DNA from: Pseudomonas sp. PDM05
GTDB lineage: Bacteria; Pseudomonadota; Gammaproteobacteria; Pseudomonadales; Pseudomonadaceae
Assembly: GCF_014851685.1 (NCBI RefSeq)
Contig: NZ_JACVAC010000001.1
Coordinates: 983,963-1,047,962, forward strand
Direction: 5' to 3'
DNA: 64,000 nt
The notes below the pieces were generated by a model that was given only the letters and a program-made list of their open reading frames with translations, had not been told where the DNA came from and did no database searches. Made by a program: the position numbers and the translations under genes. Below are positions 53,314 to 62,193 of the stretch, piece by piece (position 1 is the stretch's first letter; each line of letters begins with the position of its first letter).

Positions 53314-54519
53314 TCAGAGCCGTTCGATGATGGTGGCGATACCCATGCCGCCGCCGACACACAGGGTGGCCAGGCCGTAACGCTGCTGGCGTGCTTCCAG
53401 TTCGTCGAGCAAGGTGCCGAGGATGGCGCAGCCGGTGGCGCCCAACGGGTGGCCCATGGCGATGGAGCCGCCGTTGACGTTGACCCGGGCGGCGTCGATA
53501 CGCATGTCCTTGATGAATTTGAGCACCACAGAAGCAAACGCTTCGTTGACCTCGAACAGGTCGATGTCCTCGACGCGCAAGCCGGCCTTGGCCAGGGCCT
53601 TGCGTGTCGCCGGCGCGGGGCCGGTGAGCATGATGGTCGGGTCGGTGCTTGTCACCGCCGTGGCGACAATGCGCGCCCGCGGTTGCAGGCGCAGCTCGCG
53701 GCCCTTGGCCTCGGAGCCGATCAACATCAACGCGGCCCCATCGACAATCCCGGAACTGTTGCCCGGTGTGTGTACGTGCTGGATGCGTTCGACATGGCTG
53801 TAGACCCGCAGCGCCGTGGCATCAAAGCCCATCTGCCCGATCATCTCGAAGCTCGGCTTGAGCTTGCCCAGCCCTTCGAGCGTGGAATCACCACGGATGA
53901 ATTCATCGTGGTCCAGCAGCACGATGCCGTTCTGGTCCTGCACCGCGACCAGCGACTTGTTGAAGGAACCGTCGGCACGCGCCCTCGCCGCTTTCTGCTG
54001 CGAGTGTAGGGCAAAGGCGTCGACATCCTGGCGTGTGAAGCCTTCCAGGGTGGCGATCAGGTCCGCGCCGATACCTTGCGGGGTGAAATGGCTGTGCAGG
54101 TTGGTGTGCGGGTCCAGCACCCAGGCGCCGCCATCGCTGCCCATGGGCACGCGGGACATGGACTCGACGCCGCCGACCACCACCAGGTCTTCAAAACCGG
54201 AACGCACTTTCATCGCGCCGAGGTTCACCGCTTCCAGGCCCGAGGCGCAGAAGCGGTTGACCTGTACGCCGGCGACGCTGACGTCCCAGTCCGCCACCAA
54301 CGCGGCGGTCTTGGCGATGTCGGCGCCCTGGTCGCCCACCGGGGTCACACAGCCCAGCACGATGTCATCCACCTGCTGGGTGTCGAGGTCGTTGCGCCGG
54401 GCCAGTGCGGTGAGCAAGCCGGCCACCAGGGTCACCGGCTTGACGCTGTACAAGGCGCCGTCAGCCTTGCCTTTGCCCCGGGGCGTGCGTATCGCATCAA
54501 AGATCAAAGCTTGGGTCAT
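53314..54519 (-). CDS. Acetyl-CoA acetyltransferase/3-ketoacyl-CoA thiolase
   Basis: 401 residues. The nucleophile Cys is in [19 protein letters not shown], the His is in [14 protein letters not shown], and the C-terminal Cys is in [17 protein letters not shown]. It completes beta-oxidation by releasing acetyl-CoA and is first in the two-gene operon with the multifunctional hydratase/dehydrogenase. Together they form a second fatty-acid or branched/aryl-chain oxidation module beside the usual fadBA. Chain-length preference cannot be read from the sequence. Confidence 0.94.
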   Translation of the reverse strand: MTQALIFDAIRTPRGKGKADGALYSVKPVTLVAGLLTALARRNDLDTQQVDDIVLGCVTPVGDQGADIAKTAALVADWDVSVAGVQVNRFCASGLEAVNLGAMKVRSGFEDLVVVGGVESMSRVPMGSDGGAWVLDPHTNLHSHFTPQGIGADLIATLEGFTRQDVDAFALHSQQKAARARADGSFNKSLVAVQDQNGIVLLDHDEFIRGDSTLEGLGKLKPSFEMIGQMGFDATALRVYSHVERIQHVHTPGNSSGIVDGAALMLIGSEAKGRELRLQPRARIVATAVTSTDPTIMLTGPAPATRKALAKAGLRVEDIDLFEVNEAFASVVLKFIKDMRIDAARVNVNGGSIAMGHPLGATGCAILGTLLDELEARQQRYGLATLCVGGGMGIATIIERL

Positions 54520-54909
54520 GACGTCCTCGAACCGCTGTGCCTGTGTGCCCCTACCTTAGGCCCGATTGACACGGTTTCAATGACGGATGCGCTCATTGCT
54601 TTTGACCCCCTCGCTCGGACGAACGGTAGGTCGCCGGGGCAATCCGCTGATTAATCGTTTTAGCTGTCTAGCCAACGGTCTGGCGCCAAGATGGCGTTAG
54701 GCCTCATGCCGTTTTTAGCGCGAATGCTGATGAGCTGATATGAAATGGATCTAAGCCACGCAGAACGAGGGCTCTAAGGTTGAATCAGTAGGAGGTTGCT
54801 GCCGGGTTTTGCTGGAGCAGCTGTAAGAAAAGCGACACGTCATACCGTCATACTGCGATAAAACGGCACGTATTTGACGCTCAGGAATAACAAAAAAAGG
54901 CAGTCAGCC
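54520..54909. other. Intergenic region with hairpin
   Basis: 390 bases with no recognised gene. A 9-bp stem-loop (CTGGCGCCA-AGA-TGGCGTTAG, with wobbles) lies near 54680-54700 and is followed by GCCTCATGCCGTTTTT, so a terminator or small RNA end is possible. The last 60 bases supply the promoter side and RBS of the small membrane peptide. Confidence 0.35.
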
Positions 54910-55005
54910 ATGTTCAAGCACTCGAAAGTACGTCAGGCGGGACTTATTCTGTTCGCCACCACACTGATTCTGATCCTACCCAATCTGACCAAGATCATTG
55001 GGTAA
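54910..55005 (+). CDS. 31-residue single-helix membrane peptide
   Basis: MFKHSKVRQAGLILFATTLILILPNLTKIIG encoded from the ATG at 54910, with AAAAAGGCAG upstream. It has a basic N-terminus followed by one hydrophobic helix of about 20 residues, the layout of small inner-membrane proteins. It falls between the thiolase operon and the cytochrome gene. The role is unknown. Confidence 0.6.
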   Translation: MFKHSKVRQAGLILFATTLILILPNLTKIIG

Positions 55006-55168
55006 CCCTTAAACACCCGCACTGCGCGTATACACAGCATCAGGACTGCAGTTTTTGGCAGCACCTGCCGGGACATTGCCAATAGCAATCCTGTTGCAGG
55101 GGCTGTCTTTTTGCCTGGATTTTTCCGGTATCGTGAGCGCCATCGCCACTTTGCAGCAGGCCTTTCTC

Positions 55169-55975
55169 TTGAAATCGATCCTTGCCCTCCTCGCCCTGTT
55201 CATGGCCCTGCCGGTCACGGCGGCGCAATTGACCATCGACCTGGACCATGCCAGCAAGACCTGGCAGACCGCCGAATTGCTCAAACACCCGGCGGTCAAA
55301 ACAATTCAGATCATCGATGACGTTTCCTACAAGCGCACCATGACTTATCGCGCGGTGCCGCTGGCAGCACTCCTACCGGGCCTCACAGCACAGAGCCATC
55401 TGCAAGCGGTTGCCCTGGACGGGTTTGCCGCCGAACTCACGGCCGCGCCCTTGCTGGCAACCCACGGCGCCCGCGCCTGGCTGGCGGTGGAGGACCCGGC
55501 GCAGCCATGGCCGGCGCTGGCGGATGGCAAACCGAGTGCCGGGCCGTTCTATCTGGTGTGGACCGACCCGCAAGCCGGGCATATCAGCCCGGAACAGTGG
55601 CCGTTCCAGATCTGCGCGATCAAGCAGTTGAAGACCGTTGCAGAGCGTTTTCCGGCACTGTTGCCGGCCTCGGAACTGGCCGCCGATGATCCGATCAACC
55701 AGGGCTTTGCGTTGTTCCAGAAAAACTGCCTGGCGTGCCATCGGCTCAATGGTGCCGGGGACGCGCAGGTGGGGCCGGATCTGAACATTCCCTACAACCC
55801 CACGGAATATTTCAGCGGTGACTTTCTCAAGCGCTATATCCGTGACCCGCAAAGCCTGAGGCACTGGCCACAGGCGAAGATGCCGGGGTTTGCGGCCGGT
55901 GTGTTGCCGGACCGCGAGTTGGATTTGTTGGTGGGATATTTGAAGCACATGGCGGGGCGTAAACAACAACCCTAA
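55169..55975 (+). CDS. Exported cytochrome c protein with N-terminal molybdopterin-oxidoreductase-like domain
   Basis: About 268 residues if started at the TTG at 55169, where the signal peptide LKSILALLALFMALPVTAAQ begins; the frame is open to 55055. Residues about 20-165 resemble a small oxidoreductase molybdopterin-type domain (TAELLKHPAVKTIQIIDDVSYKRTMTYRAVPLAALLPG). The haem site CLACH follows at about residue 190, and LRHWPQAKMPGF supplies the distal Met. It is periplasmic electron transfer. The start codon is uncertain because no ATG fits. Confidence 0.78.
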   Translation: MKSILALLALFMALPVTAAQLTIDLDHASKTWQTAELLKHPAVKTIQIIDDVSYKRTMTYRAVPLAALLPGLTAQSHLQAVALDGFAAELTAAPLLATHGARAWLAVEDPAQPWPALADGKPSAGPFYLVWTDPQAGHISPEQWPFQICAIKQLKTVAERFPALLPASELAADDPINQGFALFQKNCLACHRLNGAGDAQVGPDLNIPYNPTEYFSGDFLKRYIRDPQSLRHWPQAKMPGFAAGVLPDRELDLLVGYLKHMAGRKQQP

Positions 55976-55990
55976 GTACAACTTATATCA

Positions 55991-56081
55991 ACTGTGGGAG
56001 CTGGCTTGCCTGCGATAGCGGACTGTCAGCCAATCCATGTCTAGCTGAACCACCGCCATCGCAGGCAAGCCAGCTCCCACC
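55991..56081. repeat. REP doublet
   Basis: Inverted GTGGGAGCTGGCTTGCCTGCGAT units between the convergent cytochrome and transglutaminase genes. It is the GAGCTGGCTTGCCTGCG subtype rather than the GAGCGGGCTTGC subtype. Confidence 0.9.
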
Positions 56082-56096
56082 GTTGATCGTCTTCGC

Positions 56097-56900
56097 CTAC
56101 TGTTGCTGCACAGCAATCATCGGCGTCGGCGCCACGAACACCTTGGCATGCATCTGCTCATGCCCACCGCCACGGCGCATGCCGCGTACCGGGCAGGCGT
56201 CGAGGTAATCCAGGCCCACCGCCAACTTCAGGTGCCGCTCGGGCCGCGCCAGTTGGTTGGTCACGTCAAAGCTGTACCACGCGTCATCCAGCCAGGCTTC
56301 GGCCCAGGCATGGCTGGCCAGGTGCGCACTGTCTTCGCTGTACAAATATCCCGACACATACCGCGCCGGAATCCCCAGGCTGCGGGCGCAGGCGAGGAAC
56401 GCATGGGCGTGGTCCTGGCATACGCCAGCACGGCCGGCGAAAGCTTCGGCGGCGCTGGTGTCGACTTCGGTGGCGCCGGGTGTGTAGACCATTGAGTGGT
56501 TGAGGGCGTGCATCAAGTCGATCAGCGCGTTGCGGTCGCGGCGTTGATGGCAGTGTTGCAGGGCAAACCCGCGCAGGGCCTCGTCAGGCTCGGTCAGGCG
56601 CGTACTGCGCAGGAACGGGAACGCCGATTGGCTCTCGTGTTCGGCCTCGCTCAGTTCGTCGATGTCTACCTGGCCACGGGCACCGATGATGATGGCGTCA
56701 TGGGGCTCGTCCAGGGTCAGCACATGCAGGATGTTGCCGAATGGGTCCACTTGCGCACGTACCGGGCGCGGCAGGTCGAGCTGCCAACTGATGACGTTCT
56801 GGCGCTCGCTGTCGTGGGGCGTAAGGCGCAGGTACTGAATGCTGGCGCGAACCTGGTCTTCATAGTGGTAGGTGGTTTCGTGGCTGATGGAGAGTCTCAT
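56097..56900 (-). CDS. Transglutaminase-like family protein
   Basis: 267 residues. The N-terminal domain is RLSISHETTYHYEDQVRASIQYLRLTPHDSERQ. The transglutaminase core carries Cys in FAGRAGVCQDHAHAFLACARSLGIPARYVSGY, His in SHAWAEAWLDDAWYSFDVTN, and the Asp in that same stretch. All three catalytic residues are present, unlike the inactive protein at 27398. It is last in an operon with alpha-E and a circularly permuted ATP-grasp protein. Its start overlaps the alpha-E stop by 4 bases. It is predicted to cleave or join peptide amide bonds. Confidence 0.92.
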   Translation of the reverse strand: MRLSISHETTYHYEDQVRASIQYLRLTPHDSERQNVISWQLDLPRPVRAQVDPFGNILHVLTLDEPHDAIIIGARGQVDIDELSEAEHESQSAFPFLRSTRLTEPDEALRGFALQHCHQRRDRNALIDLMHALNHSMVYTPGATEVDTSAAEAFAGRAGVCQDHAHAFLACARSLGIPARYVSGYLYSEDSAHLASHAWAEAWLDDAWYSFDVTNQLARPERHLKLAVGLDYLDACPVRGMRRGGGHEQMHAKVFVAPTPMIAVQQQ

Positions 56901-57847
56901 GCGGCCTCCAGGTAGGAGCTGTAGATGGCGTCGCCCAACTGGCGCACCAGGGGGATAAAGTCGGTCAGCCAGGCGTGCAGGCCTTCCTCGAGGATTTCAT
57001 CAATGGCGGTAAAACGCAGGCGCGCATCCATCTCGGCGGCCAGGCGCTGGGCCGGGCGGCCGTTGAGGCCGGGCAGGCTGGCGAGGATCTGGTCGATCTC
57101 TTCGCTGCAGGCGCGCAATGAACGTGGCACATCGGCGCGCAGCAACAACAATTCGGCGACTTGTCGTGCGCCTGGCGCATCGCGATAGATCTCGGTGTAG
57201 GCCTCGAACGACGACAGCGCACGCAGCAAGGCGCTCCATTGATAGTAGGCGTGGGCCGTACCGTCGGTGACCGCTGCAGCCTGGTCGCCGGCCATTTCAT
57301 AACGTGCGTCGAGCAGGCGCAGGGTGTTGTCGGCGCGCTCGATAAACGTACCCAGGCGGATAAAACGAAAGGCGTCATTGCGCATGATGGTGCCGTAGGT
57401 TGCGCCCCGGAACAGGTGGGAACGCTCCTTGACCCATTCACAGAAGCGGCTCATGCCATAACGGCTCAGGCCCTGCTGGGCAATGTCGCGAATATCCAGC
57501 CAGGTGGCGTTGATGTTTTCCCACATGTCGGCGGTAATTCGCCCACGCACCGCATGGGCACTGGCCCGCGCAGCGCCGAGGCAGCTGTAGATGCTGGCCG
57601 GGTTGGCCGCGTCCAGGGCAAAGAAGTGCAGCAGGTGTTCGGCGTGCAGCTCAGCGTGGCGCTCGCGGTAGTCATCCAGGGTGCCGGTAATCAACAGCGG
57701 CATGGCCAGTTCATGCAGGCCATCACCGCGCCCGTCCTGGGGCATCAGCGACAGCGAATAGCTGACATCGAGCATGCGCGCGAGGTTTTCCGCGCGCTCC
57801 AGGTAGCGCGACATCCAATACAAATCCGAGGCAGTTCTACTCAACAT
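56897..57847 (-). CDS. Alpha-E domain protein
   Basis: 316 residues, all helical, beginning MLSRTASDLYWMSRYLERAENLARMLDVSYSL, which is the alpha-E signature (SRxAxxLYWxxRYxERAExxAR). The repeating conserved Glu and Arg give the domain its name. It always travels with ATP-grasp and transglutaminase genes and may be the scaffold or template protein of a peptide-tagging system. It sits between the two with a 4-base overlap and a 4-base gap. Confidence 0.92.
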   Translation of the reverse strand: MLSRTASDLYWMSRYLERAENLARMLDVSYSLSLMPQDGRGDGLHELAMPLLITGTLDDYRERHAELHAEHLLHFFALDAANPASIYSCLGAARASAHAVRGRITADMWENINATWLDIRDIAQQGLSRYGMSRFCEWVKERSHLFRGATYGTIMRNDAFRFIRLGTFIERADNTLRLLDARYEMAGDQAAAVTDGTAHAYYQWSALLRALSSFEAYTEIYRDAPGARQVAELLLLRADVPRSLRACSEEIDQILASLPGLNGRPAQRLAAEMDARLRFTAIDEILEEGLHAWLTDFIPLVRQLGDAIYSSYLEAA

Positions 57848-57851
57848 GGCA

Positions 57852-59261
57852 TCAGTCCTCTACCACCCAGGTGTCTTTGGTACCACCGCCCTGGGACGAA
57901 TTAACCACCAGCGAACCCTCACGCAGCGCCACGCGGGTCAAACCGCCAGGCACTACACGGGTTTCCTTGCCGGACAGGACGAACGGACGCAGGTCGATAT
58001 GGCGTGGCGCGATGCCGTTTTCGACAAAGGTCGGGCACGTCGATAAACACAGGGTTGGCTGCGCGATATAGGCGTGGGGCTTGGCCTTGATACGTACACG
58101 GAAGGCCTCGATTTGCGCTGCGGTGGAGGCAGGGCCGACCAGCATGCCGTAGCCACCGGAGCCTTGGGTTTCCTTCACGACCAGATCCGGCAGGTTGGCC
58201 AGGACGTGGGACAGTTCGTCGGGCTTACGGCACTGGAAGGTAGGAACGTTGTTGAGGATCGGTTCTTCGTCCAGGTAAAAACGGATCATATCGGTGACGA
58301 ATGGGTACACCGACTTGTCATCCGCCACCCCAGTGCCGATGGCATTCGCCAGCACGACATTGCCGGAGCGGTACGCGGCCAGCAGGCCGGGCACGCCGAG
58401 CATGGAGTCCGGATTGAACGCCAGCGGGTCGAGGAAGGCGTCGTCGAGGCGGCGGTAGATCACGTCCACGGCCTTGGGGCCATCGGTGGTGCGCATGAAC
58501 ACGCGGTCATCGCGTACGAACAGGTCGGCACCTTCCACCAGTTCCACGCCCATTTCCCGGGCCAGGAAGGCATGTTCGAAAAACGCGCTGTTGAAGCGCC
58601 CGGGGGTCAACACCACCACGCTGGGGTTATCCAGGGGGCTGGAGCTTTTCAGGGTGTCGAGCAACAGGTTGGGGTAATGGTCGATGGGCGCGATGCGTTG
58701 GGCGGCGAACAGCTCGGGGAACAGGCGCATCATCATCTTGCGGTCTTCGAGCATATAACTGACGCCGCTCGGTGTGCGCAGGTTGTCTTCCAGCACGTAG
58801 TAGGTGCCGTCGCCATCACGCACGAGATCGACCCCGGAGATGTGGGAATACAGGTCGCGGTGCAGGTCCAGGCCCTGCATTGCCAACTGGTATTGCTCGT
58901 TGGCCAGCACCTGCTCGGCGGGGATGATCCCGGCCTTGATGATGCGCTGATCGTGGTACAGGTCGGCGAGAAACATGTTCAGCGCTTTGACCCGCTGGAT
59001 GCAGCCACGCTCGACAACCCGCCATTCGCTGGCCGGGATGCTGCGCGGGATGGTGTCGAAGGGAATCAACCGCTCGGTGCCCTGCTCGTCACCGTAGAGG
59101 GTGAAGGTGATGCCGGCGCGGTGAAACAGCAAATCGGCTTCACGCCGGCGCTGGGCCAACAGATCATCTGGGGTTTCGGCCAACCAGCGGGCGAACTCGC
59201 GGTAATGAGGCCGGACCTGGCCTGCCCCATCGTACATTTCATCGTAATAAGTGCGGATCAT
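57852..59261 (-). CDS. Circularly permuted ATP-grasp protein (type 2)
   Basis: 469 residues of the DUF404/DUF407 family, predicted to be a peptide-bond-forming ligase. Recognisable segments are MFLADLYHDQRIIKAGIIPAEQVL, DLVRDGDGTYYVLEDNLRTPSGVSYMLEDR with ATP/Mg-binding acids, ANAIGTGVADDKSVYPFV and LVVKETQGSGGYGMLVGP, the glycine loop. It is first gene of the three-gene operon with alpha-E and transglutaminase. Together they are thought to make and remodel a small peptide; the product is unknown. Confidence 0.93.
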   Translation of the reverse strand: MIRTYYDEMYDGAGQVRPHYREFARWLAETPDDLLAQRRREADLLFHRAGITFTLYGDEQGTERLIPFDTIPRSIPASEWRVVERGCIQRVKALNMFLADLYHDQRIIKAGIIPAEQVLANEQYQLAMQGLDLHRDLYSHISGVDLVRDGDGTYYVLEDNLRTPSGVSYMLEDRKMMMRLFPELFAAQRIAPIDHYPNLLLDTLKSSSPLDNPSVVVLTPGRFNSAFFEHAFLAREMGVELVEGADLFVRDDRVFMRTTDGPKAVDVIYRRLDDAFLDPLAFNPDSMLGVPGLLAAYRSGNVVLANAIGTGVADDKSVYPFVTDMIRFYLDEEPILNNVPTFQCRKPDELSHVLANLPDLVVKETQGSGGYGMLVGPASTAAQIEAFRVRIKAKPHAYIAQPTLCLSTCPTFVENGIAPRHIDLRPFVLSGKETRVVPGGLTRVALREGSLVVNSSQGGGTKDTWVVED

Positions 59262-59662
59262 GCCGAACTCCTTGTCACCCGGGCGCTAGAACCATCGCAA
59301 GGCCCGTGCCAGCGGCATAAACACTTAAAAATCAGTGAGTTGAATTAAAGCAAGGACACAAGCGCACCGTCCTGGTGCAGCCAGATGCCCGCCGTCCCGT
59401 CGCGCGCTTCATCGCAATGCGGGCTTTGACTATCAGCAGCATAGCCAGAGTTGATTTCACTGCCCGGCCAAGCCTGCGGATAATCGCCCCATCTGCTGAA
59501 CACGCTCCTTCAGCACACCGCTCTTCCCTTTAGGCCACCCTTCTTGGGTGGCTTTTTTTTTGGTGCTGAAAAATGGCGCACAAGTTCAGAATAGTTGTCC
59601 CACGCCACAAACAAAATCGGCCGACCCAAAGGTCAGCCGATACGCTGCGTTTTTTCATACAA
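59262..59662. other. Intergenic region; candidate small RNA on the plus strand
   Basis: 401 bases without an ORF of note. TGCTGAA and TTCAGCA form a 7-bp hairpin at 59494-59515, and a canonical terminator follows at 59534. No plus-strand gene lies upstream to need that terminator, because the adjacent gene runs away on the minus strand. I cannot assign a promoter confidently. Confidence 0.45.
59534..59561 (+). terminator. Strong plus-strand rho-independent terminator
   Basis: GCCACCC (59534-59540) and GGGTGGC (59546-59552) with a 5-base loop are followed by nine T. The T-run is only on the plus side, so the transcript comes from 59262-59533. Confidence 0.88.
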
Positions 59663-60004
59663 CTACATGGGTAACCCACGCACCTCCTGCTTGACGCCCC
59701 ATCCTTCGATAATCCCGCCCAGAGGCTCTACCACCGCCCCAAAGTCCTGTTCGAAGTCTCCTATACCGTCGTAGGTGGCAAACATGATTTTGCTCAGTTC
59801 CAGATACCAGGCGCCATCGTCGCGCGCACTGACCTGGGCATTCAGGGATTCCCCACGAAACTCACCCGCAGCCCTGCGCGCACGTTCCTCATCCGGGAAA
59901 ATGGCGTAGAACTCAATGGGGTGGAAACGCGAGAAGTCGAAGCCGCCTTCTTTCATGCGGCGCAGAACGTTGGTGCTGATGTCTTCTTGATAGGCTGTGC
60001 TCAT
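59663..60004 (-). CDS. RraB-family protein (ribonuclease E inhibitor B-like)
   Basis: 113 residues from the ATG at 60002-60004 (MSTAYQEDISTNVLRRMKEGGFDFSRFHPIEFYAIFPDEERARRAAGEFRG). FDFSRFHPIEFYAIFPDEERA and the acidic C-terminal half (DGIGDFEQDFGAVVEPLGGIIEGWGV) match the RraB fold, a ferredoxin-like domain that binds RNase E in E. coli. It is a lone gene. With the rraA homologue at 2153 the window carries both kinds of RNase E regulator. Confidence 0.85.
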   Translation of the reverse strand: MSTAYQEDISTNVLRRMKEGGFDFSRFHPIEFYAIFPDEERARRAAGEFRGESLNAQVSARDDGAWYLELSKIMFATYDGIGDFEQDFGAVVEPLGGIIEGWGVKQEVRGLPM

Positions 60005-60217
60005 GAAAAGTGCTCCTCTGACCGATGGATAGACTTTCCGTGCTTCCCGAGGCCCACGCCGTACTGGCGCATGGACTACGGCGATGACAACACCGCTGGA
60101 AAACAAGCATGTAGCTGACAAGACCAGACCTTAGCGATTCATTCGCTGATCTCGCTTGCAGAGTAGCGCGAAGCTTTGACCACCACCAGAGGCACTTTAG
60201 TGGCAACCACGCAATGT

Positions 60218-60454
60218 TCAGGCGGCGGGCAAAATGTCGAGGATTTGAATACTGTTCTGGTCTTTGAGGATTTTCACCGTGGGCTCAGACTGGCGCCCCT
60301 CAAGGTCATTGAGGTCGAGTTCGGCGGCGACCGGCAGCAGCTTGTTGCGGATCATGTGCGCAGCTTCTTCAAGGCTGGGCTTTTTATTGCAGGTGAACTG
60401 CTCCACCGAAGTCTCGCCGTGATCATCAACGAAGGTAATGTTCCACGTTTGCAT
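60218..60454 (-). CDS. Small conserved hypothetical protein
   Basis: 78 residues from the ATG at 60452-60454 behind GAGGAGGCACCG, a strong RBS. The sequence MQTWNITFVDDHGETSVEQFTCNKKPSLEEAAHMIRNKLLPVAAELDLNDLEGRQ has no membrane segment. A beta-alpha pattern is likely. I do not recognise a named family. It stands between the rraB-like and START genes with its own leader. Confidence 0.75.
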   Translation of the reverse strand: MQTWNITFVDDHGETSVEQFTCNKKPSLEEAAHMIRNKLLPVAAELDLNDLEGRQSEPTVKILKDQNSIQILDILPAA

Positions 60455-60557
60455 CGGTGCCTCCTCGATAAAGCCCATGTGTGGGCTCACATCCATCTGG
60501 ACCTTGAGGGATCGCCAAACGTTCCACTCAAGGCTGGAGGCACCGGATCAGTTGCGC

Positions 60558-61163
60558 TTACTTCTCGGCGTGGTCCTTGAGGGCTTTCAAGGTGTTGAAC
60601 GGCGCATCCACCACGAATTTGTTGGCCAACCACGATGGCACGCTGCCGCCTGGCTCGGTGTGCACCTGGTAAGTGACTTCGGTCAGGTTGTCGCCTTTGG
60701 GCACCAGTTTCCAGAAGCCCTCGACCTGGGCCACACGCACATAGCCTTTGACTTCCGGCTGGTAGGTCGGCACTTCCAGCAGCTTGCGCGTCAGGGTGCC
60801 GTCAGCGGCCTTGGAGGTGGTGATCTCCAGGATGGAGTCACGGTCGGTCACCGGGAACGGAGCCTTGAACTGGGTGTAGGTCCAGCTCTTGTCGCCTTCC
60901 TGCTTGAGCAGTTTTTGCGATTTGCACTCGTGAATCCAGGCACAGGCACCCGCGACGTCTTCTTGCAGTGCCTGGATCTTGGCCACCGGCGCCTTGATCG
61001 TGGTCACACCGCGATAGGCCTTGTACTTGGAGCCGGCCACTTCGCTCAAGGACACCTTGATCCCGTCTTCATCTTTGGCGACCTGCCAATCCTCAGCCTG
61101 GGCCGTAGCAGCAAACAACACCGTAAACCCGCACAGCACAGCCATTCGTTTCAGCGAACCCAT
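60558..61163 (-). CDS. Exported START-domain protein
   Basis: 201 residues from the ATG at 61161-61163 behind GGAATACAACA. The signal peptide is MGSLKRMAVLCGFTVLFAATAQAE. The body (DWQVAKDEDGIKVSLSEVAGSKYKAYRGVTTIKAPVAKIQALQEDVAGACAWIHECKSQKLLKQ) matches the START lipid-binding fold, which forms a hydrophobic pocket. The conserved WIHECKS segment has one of two Cys that could pair. It is periplasmic; the ligand is unknown. A YkgJ-type gene lies 41 bases upstream in the same direction. Confidence 0.9.
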   Translation of the reverse strand: MGSLKRMAVLCGFTVLFAATAQAEDWQVAKDEDGIKVSLSEVAGSKYKAYRGVTTIKAPVAKIQALQEDVAGACAWIHECKSQKLLKQEGDKSWTYTQFKAPFPVTDRDSILEITTSKAADGTLTRKLLEVPTYQPEVKGYVRVAQVEGFWKLVPKGDNLTEVTYQVHTEPGGSVPSWLANKFVVDAPFNTLKALKDHAEK

Positions 61164-61204
61164 TGTTGTATTCCTTATTGTTGAAGTTCCGATAGTAAAG
61201 CCCA

Positions 61205-61459
61205 TCAAGCCGCCGTCATCTGCTCCCACCAACCGATCAAGCGGATCGCATCGGCCTGGTCGGTACCGCAGACCTCGATGTCCGCCTTGAAATCACTGCA
61301 TACCGCCGGCCGCTCCGGCTGCCCGAACAGCAGGCACAGTTGTTCGACCGACAGGTGCAGGCAGCGTTCGCCTGCCGGTTTGCCTTGTGGCATTCCCGGT
61401 AATGGCGAACTGATGGAGGGGGCGATGCAGCACGCGCCACAGCCTTCACGGCAATTCAT
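61205..61459 (-). CDS. YkgJ-family cysteine-cluster protein
   Basis: 84 residues beginning MNCREGCGACCIAPSISSPLPGMPQGKPAGERCLHL. Cys3, Cys7, Cys10, Cys11 and Cys33 form the typical CxxxCGACC...C metal cluster, with a further CLLF and VCSDF pair. The family probably binds Zn or Fe-S. GEHCLHL is replaced here by GERCLHL. It is likely co-transcribed with the START gene. Function unknown. Confidence 0.88.
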   Translation of the reverse strand: MNCREGCGACCIAPSISSPLPGMPQGKPAGERCLHLSVEQLCLLFGQPERPAVCSDFKADIEVCGTDQADAIRLIGWWEQMTAA

Positions 61460-61621
61460 GACAGGCAGGTCCTCGACGACTCAATGTGGATGGCCGGGCT
61501 AGAGTACGCCCTTAAACAGCCGTTTTAAAATGGTCTAACAGGGGTTTTTCGCAGAAAACAAAAATGACTGACCAGTCTCCGACACATGGTCGAAGAGCCA
61601 CGTCACGTTTGCAGGAAAAGT

Positions 61622-62089
61622 TTACTGCTTGAATTCGAATTCCAACGCTGCGCCTTCAACGTCACGCCGCTCTTCGTTGCGCAGTTGCAGCTTCATCTCA
61701 TTGCTGAGCAGGCGACCGTTGATCTGGAAGGCGCTGTTGCCTGCCGGTTTCTCGCCAAACATCGGCGGCAGCAGGGGCACGCTCTGGGGCTTGGGCATGG
61801 TGCCGATGGGTTGCAAGTGCCTGACCATGTCCGAAGGCAGGGACAGGTCCAACTGTGCCGGTGGCAATTTGGTCTGGGTAATTTCCTGGGACGACTTCGA
61901 CTTGCTTGTCGTACGCTTTTTCACCGCAGCGGCTTTTTTCTTGGCCTCAACGGCCTTTTTGGCTGGGGCCTTCTGCGTGGCGCCGGCGGTGACCTTGCCC
62001 TGGGTCACAGGTGCTGCCGCCAGCACTGTGCTGACGTTACACAGGCTTAACAGGCCAATCACCAAGGCAGTGCGAAAAATACAGGTCAT
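61622..62089 (-). CDS. Exported Lys/Ala-rich hypothetical protein
   Basis: 155 residues from the ATG at 62087-62089 (MTCIFRTALVIGLLSLCNVSTVLAA, a signal peptide; Cys at position 3 is inside the peptide). A Lys/Ala/Thr-rich linker of about 45 residues follows (QKAPAKKAVEAKKKAAAVKKRTTSKSKSS), then a structured C-terminal part (LDLSLPSDMVRHLQPIGTM to LEFEFKQ). Such linkers cross peptidoglycan or bind DNA/RNA; with a signal peptide the first is likelier. No named family recognised. It is divergent from no gene; the MocR-type gene upstream is co-directional. Confidence 0.75.
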   Translation of the reverse strand: MTCIFRTALVIGLLSLCNVSTVLAAAPVTQGKVTAGATQKAPAKKAVEAKKKAAAVKKRTTSKSKSSQEITQTKLPPAQLDLSLPSDMVRHLQPIGTMPKPQSVPLLPPMFGEKPAGNSAFQINGRLLSNEMKLQLRNEERRDVEGAALEFEFKQ

Positions 62090-62193
62090 ATCGCCTACAG
62101 CATTAACGGCAGAGGGCCATATGCTCGCTTGTTGTGGGCAGCATGACAAGCGCGGTGATTGGCCGGCGGCCGGTCATGTCCCTGTTCCCGGGC

